From Synechococcus sp. CBW1107 (GTDB lineage Bacteria > Cyanobacteriota > Cyanobacteriia > PCC-6307 > Cyanobiaceae): a stretch of DNA of 64,000 nt. The DNA lies in NCBI RefSeq assembly GCF_015841355.1, contig NZ_CP064908.1, positions 1,426,001 to 1,490,000 on the forward strand. Direction: 5' to 3'. The position numbers and the translations under genes are program-made. Below the pieces are notes generated by a model. It saw only the letters and a program-made list of their open reading frames with translations, searched no databases and was not told where the DNA came from. Shown here piece by piece: positions 1 through 10,135 of this stretch. The first letter of the stretch is position 1; every line of letters begins with the position of its first letter.

Positions 1-673
1 GCTCGAGACGCCGATCGAAGCCAGCGGCGAGCGTCTGCTGGCCCCGCAGCGGGACCGACTCAATGTCTGGTTGCTGGTGGGGGTCAACGGTGTCGGCAAA
101 ACCACCACCCTGGGCAAGCTGGCCAATCTGGCGGTGCGCAGTGGCTACAGTTGCCTGATCGCCGCCGCCGACACCTTCCGCGCCGCCGCCGTGCAGCAGG
201 TGAGCGTCTGGGGCGAGCGCAGCGGAGTGCCGGTGATCGCCAACCCCAGTGCCAATGCCGATCCGGCCGCCGTGGTCTACGACGCCATCGGCGCGGCCCG
301 CTCCAGGGGCATCGAACTGGTTCTGGTGGACACGGCCGGCCGGCTGCAGACCAAGAACAACCTGATGGAGGAACTCAGCAAGGTGCGGCGCATCGTCGAC
401 AAGCTGGCCCCGGAAGCGGTGGTGGAATCCCTGCTGGTGCTTGATGCCAGCCAGGGGCAGAACGGTCTGCGCCAGGCGATGGCCTTCGCCAGTGCCGCCG
501 GTCTCACGGGGGTGGTGCTCACCAAGCTGGATGGCAGTGCCCGGGGTGGTGTGGCCCTGGCGGTGGCCTCCGAAGCCGGCCTGCCGATCCGTTTCATCGG
601 CGCCGGCGAGGGCATCCGCGATCTGAGGCCCTTCAACAGCTTTGAGTTCGTCGAAGCCCTGCTCTCCAGCTGA
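1..673 (+). CDS. ftsY: Signal recognition particle receptor FtsY, C-terminal part
   Basis: This is the GTPase (NG) domain of the SRP receptor, which docks ribosome-nascent chain-SRP complexes at the membrane for co-translational insertion. The frame is open from base 2, so the N-terminal part lies outside the window. Visible motifs in order are the P-loop GVNGVGKTTT, DTFRAAAVQQ (G2), DTAGR (G3) and TKLDG (G4), then the closing GxGE...DLRPF segment. The spacing distinguishes it from Ffh, because the gene ends right after the G domain with no M domain. It is followed in the same direction by a SpoIIE-type phosphatase, a pairing I recall from picocyanobacterial genomes. Confidence 0.95.
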   Translation, partial: LETPIEASGERLLAPQRDRLNVWLLVGVNGVGKTTTLGKLANLAVRSGYSCLIAAADTFRAAAVQQVSVWGERSGVPVIANPSANADPAAVVYDAIGAARSRGIELVLVDTAGRLQTKNNLMEELSKVRRIVDKLAPEAVVESLLVLDASQGQNGLRQAMAFASAAGLTGVVLTKLDGSARGGVALAVASEAGLPIRFIGAGEGIRDLRPFNSFEFVEALLSS

Positions 674-748
674 GCCTCTTGAACCGGGGAATCCTGCTAC
701 CTTCGGCGCCTGCGGCCGCCTGTTACGAGCCGCACGCCGCCAGCCCGC

Positions 749-2113
749 GTGCCCCTGCCACCGCCCCGGCCCCATCAGGCCCTCACGGCATCGGCTTCCC
801 TGCGGCAACTGCTCGACAGCCTCAGCCGGGAGCAACGGCGCAACCAGGAGCTGCTGGCCTCCCTCGGCTTCGCCCTGCGCAGCTTCACCAACCTGAACCG
901 CTTCCTCGAGCTGGTTCCCCTGGTGTCGTCCCGCCTGGTGGGAGCTGAGGCCAGCCTGCTGGTGGTCTTCCACCCCGACGGGCGCCTCTGGCGGGAGCAC
1001 ACCCAGGCCAGTCCCGCCTCCCGCAGCGGCGAACTGGTGCGGCTGCTGGGGGAGCTGGATCTGCCCGCTGGCCTGGCTGAGGAGGAGGAGGTCTCCCAGC
1101 TCGATCTGCAGGTGCGCCGGCTGCTGGGGGAGGTGCAGCTGTTCGGCACCTCCGTGGTGGCCCGCAACCGGACCCGCGGACGCCTCTACGTCTTCGGCAG
1201 CGCCGAAGGTCTGACCTGGAGTGATGTCCACCGCCGCCACGTGCAGCTGGTGGCCGATCTCACGGGCGTGGCGATCGAAACCGAGCTGCTGCAGGAGGAC
1301 CGCCGCCGTCATGAGCGCCTTGATCGTCAGCTCAACACCGGTGCCGAGATCCAGGCGCAGCTGCTTCCCGACCACTGTCCGGTGATTGAGGGAGTGGAGC
1401 TGGCCGCCCGCTGTCGGCCGGCCTTCGAGGTGGGGGGTGACTACTACGACTTCATCCCGACCCGGCCCCGGCTCAGCGGACGCCGTCGTGAAACCTCTCG
1501 CTGGGCCCTGGTGATGGGCGATGTGATGGGCAAGGGTGTCCCCGCCGGCCTGCTGATGACGCTGCTGCGGGGGATGCTGCGGGCCGAGGTGCTGAGCGGC
1601 CATGCCCCCGACCGGATCCTGCACGACCTCAACGAACTGGCCCAGGAGGACCTGGCCCATTCGCATCGCTTCGTCACGCTCTTCTACTCCGACTTCGATC
1701 CCCGCAGCCGCGTGCTCCGCTATGCCAACGCCGCCCACAATCCGCCCCTGCTCTGGCGGCACCAGCGCCACGGGGTGGAGCGGCTCGATGCTCCGGGACT
1801 GCTGATCGGCCTGCAACCGGAGGCCCAGTACGGCTGCGAGCGGGTGGTGCTGGAGCCCGGGGATGTGGTGCTCTATTACACCGATGGGGTCAGTGAAGCC
1901 CTCGGTCTCACGGGTGAGCGCTTCGAGGAGGAGCGCCTGCAGCGGCACCTGGGAGAAGCCTGCCGGGCCGGTAAGAGCGCCCAGGGTGTTCTCGATGCTC
2001 TGTTCGAACGGCTCGATCGTTTCGTGGGTGCTGACCGGCAGCTGAGCGACGATGCCTCGATGGTGGTGCTGAAGGTGCGTGAGGAGGTGATGCTCCCCAC
2101 CCTGCCGGGTTGA
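749..2113 (+). CDS. SpoIIE/RsbU-type PP2C protein phosphatase with N-terminal sensor region
   Basis: This is a serine/threonine phosphatase of the RsbU/SpoIIE family, a class that usually dephosphorylates anti-anti-sigma factors. The first ~190 residues look like a GAF-type sensor region. The catalytic domain follows, with metal-binding motifs [16 protein letters not shown] and YYTDGVSEA and the NAAHNPPLL segment, ending near [10 protein letters not shown]. The 454-residue frame starts at a GTG; no ATG fits better upstream of the conserved part, and the first ~15 residues are uncertain. It lies 75 bases after ftsY and 55 before argH. The partner protein and the signal sensed are unknown. Confidence 0.85.
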   Translation: MPLPPPRPHQALTASASLRQLLDSLSREQRRNQELLASLGFALRSFTNLNRFLELVPLVSSRLVGAEASLLVVFHPDGRLWREHTQASPASRSGELVRLLGELDLPAGLAEEEEVSQLDLQVRRLLGEVQLFGTSVVARNRTRGRLYVFGSAEGLTWSDVHRRHVQLVADLTGVAIETELLQEDRRRHERLDRQLNTGAEIQAQLLPDHCPVIEGVELAARCRPAFEVGGDYYDFIPTRPRLSGRRRETSRWALVMGDVMGKGVPAGLLMTLLRGMLRAEVLSGHAPDRILHDLNELAQEDLAHSHRFVTLFYSDFDPRSRVLRYANAAHNPPLLWRHQRHGVERLDAPGLLIGLQPEAQYGCERVVLEPGDVVLYYTDGVSEALGLTGERFEEERLQRHLGEACRAGKSAQGVLDALFERLDRFVGADRQLSDDASMVVLKVREEVMLPTLPG

Positions 2114-2133
2114 GTGGGGTCCCAGGCTCGGAT

Positions 2134-2151
2134 GCGAAGCTGACGCTTCGC
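2134..2151. repeat. Short perfect hairpin between the phosphatase gene and argH
   Basis: GCGAAGC and GCTTCGC are separated by a 4-base loop. There is no following T-run, so it is a weak candidate for an intrinsic terminator. It could equally be a leader structure just upstream of the argH start. Confidence 0.4.
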
Positions 2152-2168
2152 GTCATGGTTCGGCTTCG

Positions 2169-3577
2169 ATGGCGGCACAGGCTTCCCAACCGGCGCGATG
2201 GAGTGACCGTTTCGAGGAGGGGCTCCACCCGGCCATCGAGCGCTTCAATGCCTCGATCGGCTTCGACATCACTCTGCTGCAGCAGGACCTGGATGCCTCC
2301 GTCGCCCATGCCCGCATGCTCGGCCGCTGCGGAGTGATCAGCGTCGCTGAGGCGGATCAACTCATCGCGGCCCTCGAGACGGTGCGCACGGAGGCGGCCG
2401 AGGGACGGTTCCGCCCCGGGGTGGAGGCCGAGGACGTGCACTTCGCGGTGGAGCACCGCCTGATCGCCCTGATCGGCCCCCTGGGCAAGAAGCTGCACAC
2501 CGGCCGCAGCCGCAATGACCAGGTCGGCACGGATCTGCGCCTCTGGCTGCGCCAGGCGATCGATGGTCTCGATGCCGGTCTGCGGCGCTTCCAGCAGGCC
2601 CTGCTCGACCAGGCGGAGACTCACCTGCACACCCTCATACCCGGCTACACGCACCTGCAGAGGGCCCAGCCCCTCTCTCTGGCCCACCACCTGCTGGCCT
2701 ATGTGGAGATGGCCGAACGCGACCGGCAGCGTCTTGCCGATGTGCGCCGCCGGGTGAACATCTCACCTCTGGGGGCGGCCGCCCTGGCCGGCACACCGGT
2801 GCCGATCGACCGGCGGCTCACGGCCGTGGAACTGGGCTTCGAGGCGATCTATGCCAACAGCCTCGATGCGGTCAGCGACCGCGATTTCGCCGTGGAGTTC
2901 AGTGCTGCCGCCAGTCTGATCCTGGTCCACCTCAGCCGCCTCTCGGAGGAGGTGATTCTCTGGGCCAGTGAGGAGTTCGGCTTCGTGCGCCTCACTGACC
3001 GCTGCGCCACCGGCAGCAGCCTGATGCCCCAGAAGAAGAACCCCGACGTGCCCGAGCTGGTGCGTGGCAAGGCCGGCCGGGTGTTCGGGCACCTGATGGG
3101 GTTGCTGACGATGATCAAGGGGCTCCCCCTGGCCTACAACAAGGACTTCCAGGAGGACAAGGAGGCGCTCTTCGATGTGGTCCGCACCACCGCGGATTGC
3201 CTCGAGGCGATGGCGATCCTGATGGAGGAGGGCATCCGCTTCCGGCCCGAGCGGCTGGAGCAGGCCGTGGGGGCTGATTTCTCCAATGCCACCGATGTGG
3301 CCGACTACCTGGTGGCCCGTGGTGTTCCCTTTCGCGAGGCCTACCAGCTGGTGGGTGGTCTGGTGAAGACCTGCCTGGCCGAGGGCCTGCTGCTGCGGGA
3401 TCTGTCCCTGGAGCGCTGGCGCCAGCTCCATCCCGCCTTCGAGGCGGACATCCATGCCGCGATCGAGCCCCGTCAGGTGGTGGCCGCCCGCCGCAGTGAG
3501 GGGGGCACGGGTTTCGAGCGGGTGGCCGAGCAGCTCAGGCACTGCCGCGAGCGGCTGGGGCCCGCGGTCCCAGCCGC

Positions 3578-3581
<4 letters not shown>
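2169..3581 (+). CDS. argH: Argininosuccinate lyase
   Basis: This enzyme cleaves argininosuccinate into arginine and fumarate, the last step of arginine synthesis, in the cytoplasm. The 470-residue length is normal for the family. The fumarase-superfamily signature [12 protein letters not shown] is present, as are TGRSRNDQV and [10 protein letters not shown]. The start at the ATG opening [11 protein letters not shown] places the usual W-x-x-RF motif near the N-terminus. The stop overlaps the stop of the convergent dusA gene by 4 bases. Confidence 0.97.
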
Positions 3582-4588
<1,007 letters not shown>

Positions 4589-4594
4589 TCGCCC

Positions 4595-5920
4595 ATGCTG
4601 CCTGTCGACTGGTCCCTGGTGGTCGCCGGAGGCGGGCCCGCGGGCTACATGGCGGCCATCACGGCCGCCGAGCAGGGGCTGGCGGGAGTGCTGCTGCTGG
4701 AGGCCACACCCCAGCCGCTGGGCAAGGTGCTGATCAGCGGCGGTGGCCGCTGCAATGTCACCCATGCCTGCTGGGATCCCCTGGCCCTGGTGGGCCATTA
4801 CCCCCGGGGGTCGAGGGCCCTGCGCGGGCCGTTCAGCCGCTTCGCACCCGGCGACTGCCTGGCCTGGTTTGCCGAGCGGGGACTGGAGCTGGTGGAGGAG
4901 CCCGACGGCCGCCTCTTTCCCCGCAGCAACCGCTCCAGCAGTGTGGTGGCCGTCCTGGAAGCGGCGGCTGCCGCCGCCGGGGTGACTGTCTGGAGGGGCG
5001 CCGCCCTGCGCCAGGTGGAGCCACGCGGGAGTGGTGGGTTCACGCTGCGGCTTCGCCTGTCACCGGGACTGGCCCCTGCTGGGGCTGCCAGCGACCTCGG
5101 TGCCGCCCGCCTGCTGCTGGCCACTGGTGGCCATCCCAGTGGCCGCCAGCTGGCGGGCCAGTTGGGCCATGACGTGGTGGCGCCGGTACCCTCCCTGTTC
5201 ACCCTGGCCCTGGAGGCCAACCCCCTGGCCGCCCTGCGCGGGGTGGTGATGGATCCGGTGGGACTGGAGCTGCGGCTGCCCTCCGGTCGCTTTCGCGAGC
5301 GAGGACCCCTGCTGATCACCGGCTGGGGGGTGAGCGGTCCGGCCACCTTGAGACTCACCGCCTTTGCGGCCCGTGCGCTCAGGGACAGCGGCTACCGCGC
5401 CGAGCTGCGCATCGACTGGAGTGGCGGCTGCTCTGCCGCTGAGTTGGCGCAGCGCTTCCAGACCGCCCGCGCCGAGCAGGCCCGCCGCCAGTTGCTCAAT
5501 GCTCGCCCCTGGCCCGAGCTCAGCCGCCGCCTCTGGATCCACCTGCTGGAGCGCCATGGGGTGACTCCCGACCAGCGTTGGGCTGATCTGCGCCGGCGCG
5601 ATGAGGACAGCCTGCTGGGCGCCCTGCGCTCCAGCACCTACGCGGTGGGCGGCCGCGGCCCCTTCGGTGAGGAATTCGTCACGGCCGGCGGCGTCACCCT
5701 GGGGGAGGTGAACCTGGCCACGATGGAGAGCCGAAAGCATCCAGGCCTGTACTTCGCCGGCGAGCTGCTCGATGTGGATGGAGTCACCGGCGGCTTCAAC
5801 TTCCAGCACTGCTGGACCAGTGGCTGGCTGGCCGGAGGTGCCATCGCCAGGGAGGCCCGCGAGGGACTTCCGGTGGCGATGGGCTCAGCGGATCTTGTCG
5901 AAGACCGAGAACATCGGTAG
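4595..5920 (+). CDS. HI0933-family (BaiN-like) FAD-dependent oxidoreductase
   Basis: This is a flavoprotein of the HI0933/BaiN family. The N-terminal dinucleotide-binding motif is VVAGGGPAGYMAAITAA, followed by ISGGGRCNVTH, the family hallmark. The C-terminus carries FAGELLDVDGVTGGFNFQ, which closes the FAD site. At 441 residues it is full length. The substrate is not known for the cyanobacterial members. The start MLPVDW was chosen because the longer open frame upstream is antisense to dusA. The last 36 bases overlap the 3' end of the convergent pilC remnant. Confidence 0.9.
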   Translation: MLPVDWSLVVAGGGPAGYMAAITAAEQGLAGVLLLEATPQPLGKVLISGGGRCNVTHACWDPLALVGHYPRGSRALRGPFSRFAPGDCLAWFAERGLELVEEPDGRLFPRSNRSSSVVAVLEAAAAAAGVTVWRGAALRQVEPRGSGGFTLRLRLSPGLAPAGAASDLGAARLLLATGGHPSGRQLAGQLGHDVVAPVPSLFTLALEANPLAALRGVVMDPVGLELRLPSGRFRERGPLLITGWGVSGPATLRLTAFAARALRDSGYRAELRIDWSGGCSAAELAQRFQTARAEQARRQLLNARPWPELSRRLWIHLLERHGVTPDQRWADLRRRDEDSLLGALRSSTYAVGGRGPFGEEFVTAGGVTLGEVNLATMESRKHPGLYFAGELLDVDGVTGGFNFQHCWTSGWLAGGAIAREAREGLPVAMGSADLVEDREHR

Positions 5921-6508
5921 ATACATGGCCACGAGAATCGCACCCACGATGATGCCGACGATCACGATCATGATGGGCTCCAGGAGTGAGGTCAGTGCTT
6001 TGACCGCCGCCTCCACCTCGTCTTCGTAGAAATCGGCGACCTTGGAGAGCATCGCATCCATCTCTCCGGTCTCTTCGCCAATGGCCAGCATGCTGAGAGC
6101 CATTTCCGGAAAGACGTTCTTGCGGGAGAGGGCCACGCTCACCGGAATGCCATCCTGTATCTCCACTCTGCAGTCCTCGATCGTATCGGCAAAGATTGAA
6201 TTTCTTGAGGTGTCGCGAACGATCTCCAGGCTCATCAGAATCGGCACACCGGCTTTGCTCAGTGAGCTGAAAGTTCGGCAGAACTGAGCTGTTTCTGTTT
6301 TCTGAATCAGGTCACCGAACAGGGGAATCCTCAGGACGAAGCCGTCGACTCTCCGCTTGCCTAGGGGAGTGTTGTAGAACCCGACGAACAGCCATGCGGC
6401 CAGGATCAGAAAGGCGATCAGGAACAGGGAGAATGTCGAACGAAGCAGGGCACTCAGATTCACCATCATCTGGGTGAAGACAGGCAGCTCCGCACCTAGC
6501 TGCTCGAA
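5885..6508 (-). pseudogene. pilC: PilC (type IV pilus platform protein), C-terminal part cut off by IS66
   Basis: This is the C-terminal 207 codons of the inner-membrane platform protein of the type IV pilus. It contains the second GspF domain, with FCRTFSSLSKAGVPI and the SMLAIGEETG segment, and the final membrane helix EPIMIVIVGIIVGAI. It begins directly after the 8-bp target duplication of the IS66 element. Joining this piece to 8210-8989 at the duplication restores one continuous frame (FADI-FEQLGAEL) of about 467 residues. An ATG inside the IS end could give a short chimeric start, but a working PilC from this fragment alone is unlikely. Confidence 0.92.
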
Positions 6509-6516
6509 GATATCGG
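6509..6516. repeat. Target-site duplication of the IS66-family element, left copy
   Basis: GATATCGG lies directly outside the left terminal inverted repeat and is repeated exactly at 8210-8217. Eight bases is the duplication length known for the IS66 family. Confidence 0.9.
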
Positions 6517-8209
6517 GTATGCGTTCAGGGGTCGGGACGCCCCACCGCACGAATGCAAGCCTGATCGCTCACCGCTGAGCGATCAGAGACTCTTCCTTGT
6601 CCTTTCTTCTGCCTTCAGGGATCGCTCAGCAGTGACGGCATCACCCCATCGCGGTGATGGGCGATCCAGGCCTGCTCCAGGAACTCCCAGACATCCCGCC
6701 CCTGTTGCCTGAGGGTAGTGGTGACCGTGAGCAGGCGGCTCCGGCAGATCGCACCTTGGCGGGATTGGACTCCTTGACTGATCTTGCGCTGAATCACCGA
6801 TTGGCGCAGGGCACGTTCTGCGGCGTTGTTGGTGGGCTCTATTCCCTCGTTCTCCAGGAAGGTCCACAACCCACCTGTCACCTTCTGGAGCTGCTGGCAC
6901 GTGCGCACTGTGCTGGCCCAAGGCGTTCGCTCGCCGCGCTGGTAGCCGAGCTCTACTACCCGCTGCAGCGTGGTCTCAAAGGTCTGGCGGATCGGCCGGC
7001 AGCTTTGCTGCAAGGCGGGCCAGTCAATCTTTCCCTCCTTGTAGCGGTGCCAGTGGCCAAACAGCTGCTGCTGCAGGCCCAGCAGCTGGGCTCCGAATTC
7101 AGCGCTGGCGCCCGGGCGTTCGGCGATGGCCGTCAGGTCGCGGATCAGGTGCGCCCAGCACAGCTGGCGCTGCTTGGTGGGCAGGTGGTTGTAGGCCGAG
7201 AAGCGATCGCTCACCACAATCCCGCCAAAGGCGTTCCCCAGCAGCTCGATGGCAGCGGTCGTCGATCGACTCAGCCCTTGCACAAATACCGTCACCACGG
7301 CGGTGACCATGACCCACTGCCAGCCCCGCTTTCCAGTGGGATTGTTGCCGTCGGCATTGCCGGTGGGGGCGCCAGTTTCATCTACGTAGGCCACCGGCTG
7401 CACGCGGGCAAAAGCAAGGGCCTCCTGCATGGGCTGCTCCAGTGCTGCACTCAAGCGCTGGCGGACCCGTCCAATCGCGCCGCGGCTCATCTCCACTCCT
7501 ACCAGCTGCTGGAGCAGGGCCTGGGTCTTGCTGAAACTCAACGGAAAGGCACTGCCCAGCAGGCCCACCAGTGCACTGAGCCTTGGGCCGTAGTGACTGG
7601 CCTCCACATCCGCCGGCAACGAGGCGCAGGTGCTGGTGGAACAGCAGGGGCAGACCAGGCGATGCAGCCGGTGCTCGATCACCAGCGGGGTAATCGGCGG
7701 GATCTCGATCACCTGATGGCGCAGGGGATCGAGATCCTCTCCCTGGAGCAAGGTGCCACAGCGGCGGCAGGCATCAGGGTGGTGATCCACCACCTGATCC
7801 ACCCGCTCGATCGACAGCAGCTCTGGTCCGGATCCGGGATGGCCCTGCTGGCCGCCCCGCTTGCGGCCACTGCCCTTGCGCCGTTCTGGCGGCTTAAAAC
7901 CCAGACCATCACTGGAGGGAGGTTTGGATGAGTTGCGAGAGCTGCGTCCGATCCGCTCACGCAGGTTTGCCAACTCGGTGGCCAAGGAGGTGAGTTGGCC
8001 GCGCAACAGCTCGATCTCCTGCTGCTGGGCGTTGATCAGCGCTCTGACGCTGGCGGGAGTTTCCAGCCAGTCGGCTTCTGGAATTCCAGCCGGATGTGCG
8101 GTCATCATAGGCGGGTCTCTACCTGAGATGCAACCGGAAATCAAGCTGTCGTCAAGGGTTCAGCAGGGCCGATGTTCGCCGCGAGCTGTCACGCCCCCTG
8201 AACGGATAC
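6517..8209 (-). mobile_element. IS66-family insertion sequence (single-ORF type), 1693 bp
   Basis: The element is bounded by imperfect inverted repeats starting GTATGCGTTCAGGGG (left) and GTATCCGTTCAGGGG (right, on the complement). Both resemble the GTAAGCG-type ends of IS66 elements. It carries only the large transposase and no tnpA/tnpB, like the ISBst12-type subgroup. It is flanked by 8-bp duplications and splits pilC. The intact target duplication and undamaged transposase suggest a fairly recent insertion. Confidence 0.93.
6615..8108 (-). CDS. IS66-family transposase (TnpC type)
   Basis: This is the DDE transposase of the element. The order is an N-terminal leucine-rich coiled coil (about residues 20-60), a basic SSRNSSKPPSSDG segment typical of IS66, and a zinc-binding region with CRRCG and CPCC. 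The catalytic core follows, with YVDETGA (first D), VSDRFSAYNHL (second D) and the glutamate in GIEPTNNAAERALR. About 497 residues from the ATG at MMTAHPAG; the further upstream ATG would add 12 residues. No frameshift is seen, so it is probably active. Confidence 0.94.
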   Translation of the reverse strand: MMTAHPAGIPEADWLETPASVRALINAQQQEIELLRGQLTSLATELANLRERIGRSSRNSSKPPSSDGLGFKPPERRKGSGRKRGGQQGHPGSGPELLSIERVDQVVDHHPDACRRCGTLLQGEDLDPLRHQVIEIPPITPLVIEHRLHRLVCPCCSTSTCASLPADVEASHYGPRLSALVGLLGSAFPLSFSKTQALLQQLVGVEMSRGAIGRVRQRLSAALEQPMQEALAFARVQPVAYVDETGAPTGNADGNNPTGKRGWQWVMVTAVVTVFVQGLSRSTTAAIELLGNAFGGIVVSDRFSAYNHLPTKQRQLCWAHLIRDLTAIAERPGASAEFGAQLLGLQQQLFGHWHRYKEGKIDWPALQQSCRPIRQTFETTLQRVVELGYQRGERTPWASTVRTCQQLQKVTGGLWTFLENEGIEPTNNAAERALRQSVIQRKISQGVQSRQGAICRSRLLTVTTTLRQQGRDVWEFLEQAWIAHHRDGVMPSLLSDP

Positions 8210-8217
8210 GATATCGG
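8210..8217. repeat. Target-site duplication of the IS66-family element, right copy
   Basis: A second copy of GATATCGG, directly outside the right terminal repeat, identical to 6509-6516. Confidence 0.9.
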
Positions 8218-8989
8218 CAAAGGTGGGAATCAGGAAAATCGTCATGCCGAGGAAGACGGCAATGGCGATCATCAGCACGATGACCGGATAGGCCAGAGCA
8301 CCTTTGATCTGATTCTGGAGCTTGGCATTCTGCTCCAGCAACAGGGCCAGCCGTTTCAGGGTTTCATCGAGCACACCTCCGAGTTCGCCGGCTTCGACCA
8401 TGGCGATGGTGATCCGATCGAAGACCTTGGGCCAGCGGCGCATGGCCACGCCCAGGCTCACCCCCTGACTCACATCGCTGGCGACGGCTTCGAGGGCCTG
8501 CCGGAACATCGGTTTCTTCTGCTGCTTGGCCACCAGGGTGAGGCCTCGCACGATCGGCACACCGGAATCCACCAGTGCCGAGAGCTTGCTGGCAAACAGC
8601 GCCTTCTCCCGGACATTGGGCCTGGCCTGGAACATCGTCCCCAGATCCCGGCTCAACAGACCGGAGCCGCCCTTCTCGCCACTCGCCAGCACCGAGCGTG
8701 TGGAGGAGATCGGCACCACCGAGGTCGCGGCGATGCCCCTTCGGCGCAGGTCCCGCTTGGCGCTGGCCAGGTCGGGAGCTTTGAGCTGGATCACCTTCTG
8801 CTGGCCCCGCTGGTTGGTGTAGGTGGCGGTGAAGACCGAAGCTGGGGCATCGGTTGCCGGGACCAGGGACTGGGCAAGGATGCCCCGCCGGCGCAGGTTG
8901 CGGCGGGCCGTGGGCAGATCCGAGGCCTCGACCCGCAGCTCCCGCTGGTCCCCCTGGGTGCTGGTGTACGTGGCCAGAAAGGCGGGCAT
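8210..8989 (-). pseudogene. pilC: PilC (type IV pilus platform protein), N-terminal part cut off by IS66
   Basis: This is the first 260 codons of the GspF/PilC platform protein. After the break the frame runs only six codons into the IS before a stop. It holds the first GspF domain (FASKLSALVDSGVPIVRGL, MVEAGELGGVLDETL) and the hydrophobic helix AYPVIVLMIAIAVFLGMTIF. The N-terminus carries a tandem duplication: two ~44-residue units, each starting ATYT and ending with RRNLRRRGI or KRDLRRRGI plus a VVP/LVP tail. This makes the intact protein longer than the usual ~400 residues. It lies 10 bases downstream of pilT. Confidence 0.92.
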
Positions 8990-8999
8990 GGTGATCGAA

Positions 9000-10088
9000 T
9001 CAGAGGGAGTTGCCGAGCAGACGGTTCAGCTCATCCGGCTTGGTGGAGTGGGTGCGGGCTTCCTCCAGGGTGATGTCTCCCTGCCTGACCATGTCCGCCA
9101 GGGCTTTCTCCAGGGTCTGCATGCCCAGCTGTCCGCCGGTCTGAATCTGGGAATAGATCTGGGCTGTTTTCGCTTCGCGGATCAGATTGGCCAGGGCCGG
9201 TGTGTTGATCATGATCTCCTGAGCCATCACCCGGCCATAGTTGTGGTTGGAGGGTGAACTTCTCCGGCAGAGTGTCTGGGCGAAGATCGCCGCCAGGCTG
9301 CTGCTGAGCTGGGTGCGGATCTGGGCCTGCTGGCCCGCCGGGAACACATCCACCATGCGATCCACGGTCTGGGCGGCCGAACTGGTGTGCAGGGTGGCAA
9401 ACACCAGGTGGCCGGTTTCGGCTGCGGTGATGGCCAGCTGGATCGTTTCCAGATCGCGCATTTCCCCCACCAGAATCACATCGGGATCCTCACGCAGCGC
9501 TGCTCTCAGAGCATTGCTGAAGCTTTTGGTGTCTTCATTGAGCTGGCGCTGATGGATCAGGCTCTTGTCATTGATGTAAGCAAACTCGATTGGATCTTCG
9601 ATCGTGATGATGTGCTCGGCACGGCTGTGGTTGATGTGATCGAGCAGGGAGGCCAGAGTGGTGCTCTTGCCCGATCCTGTCGGACCCGTCACCAGAACAA
9701 GTCCCGAAGGCCTCTTGGTGATGTCCACCACCACCGGAGGCAGGCCGAGCTCCTGGGGAGTGGGGACCTTGCTGTTCAGGGCCCGCATGGACGCGGCGTA
9801 GGTGCCGCGCTGACTGAAGACATTGATGCGGAAGCGGGCCAGGCCGCGCAGGCCGTAGGAGCAATCGAGTTCCCAGGTCTGCTCCAGCTGCTTCCGCTGG
9901 GAGTTGGTGAGGATCGAGAAGATCATGCGGTTGCAGGATTCCTCGCTGAGTGCCTGCTCCCGCATCGGCCTGAGTTCCCCGTTGAAGCGTCCGTAGGGTT
10001 GCTGGCCGGCCGAGAGATGAAGGTCGCTGCCCTTCTGCTCGACCAGCTCTTCCATCAACTCCTCGATCTGGAGCTCCATCGGGACCAT
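9000..10088 (-). CDS. pilT: Type IV pilus retraction ATPase PilT
   Basis: This hexameric ATPase powers pilus retraction and acts at the cytoplasmic face of the pilus base. Visible are the Walker A motif [10 protein letters not shown], the Asp box, the Walker B region REDPDVILVGEMRD and the His box region TGHLVFATLHTSSA. The start MVPMELQIEELM gives 362 residues, close to the normal PilT length, and avoids overlap with pilB. A longer frame would overlap it. It is the middle gene of pilB-pilT-pilC on the minus strand. Confidence 0.93.
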   Translation of the reverse strand: MVPMELQIEELMEELVEQKGSDLHLSAGQQPYGRFNGELRPMREQALSEESCNRMIFSILTNSQRKQLEQTWELDCSYGLRGLARFRINVFSQRGTYAASMRALNSKVPTPQELGLPPVVVDITKRPSGLVLVTGPTGSGKSTTLASLLDHINHSRAEHIITIEDPIEFAYINDKSLIHQRQLNEDTKSFSNALRAALREDPDVILVGEMRDLETIQLAITAAETGHLVFATLHTSSAAQTVDRMVDVFPAGQQAQIRTQLSSSLAAIFAQTLCRRSSPSNHNYGRVMAQEIMINTPALANLIREAKTAQIYSQIQTGGQLGMQTLEKALADMVRQGDITLEEARTHSTKPDELNRLLGNSL

Positions 10089-10135
10089 GCCGGGTTGATC
10101 CGGATTCTGAGTGCCGCTGAGACCGCCCGCAACAC

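Noticed and set aside
6654-7931. Plus-strand open frame inside the IS66 element
   Set aside because: Antisense to the transposase; the single-ORF IS66 type does not carry a gene here.
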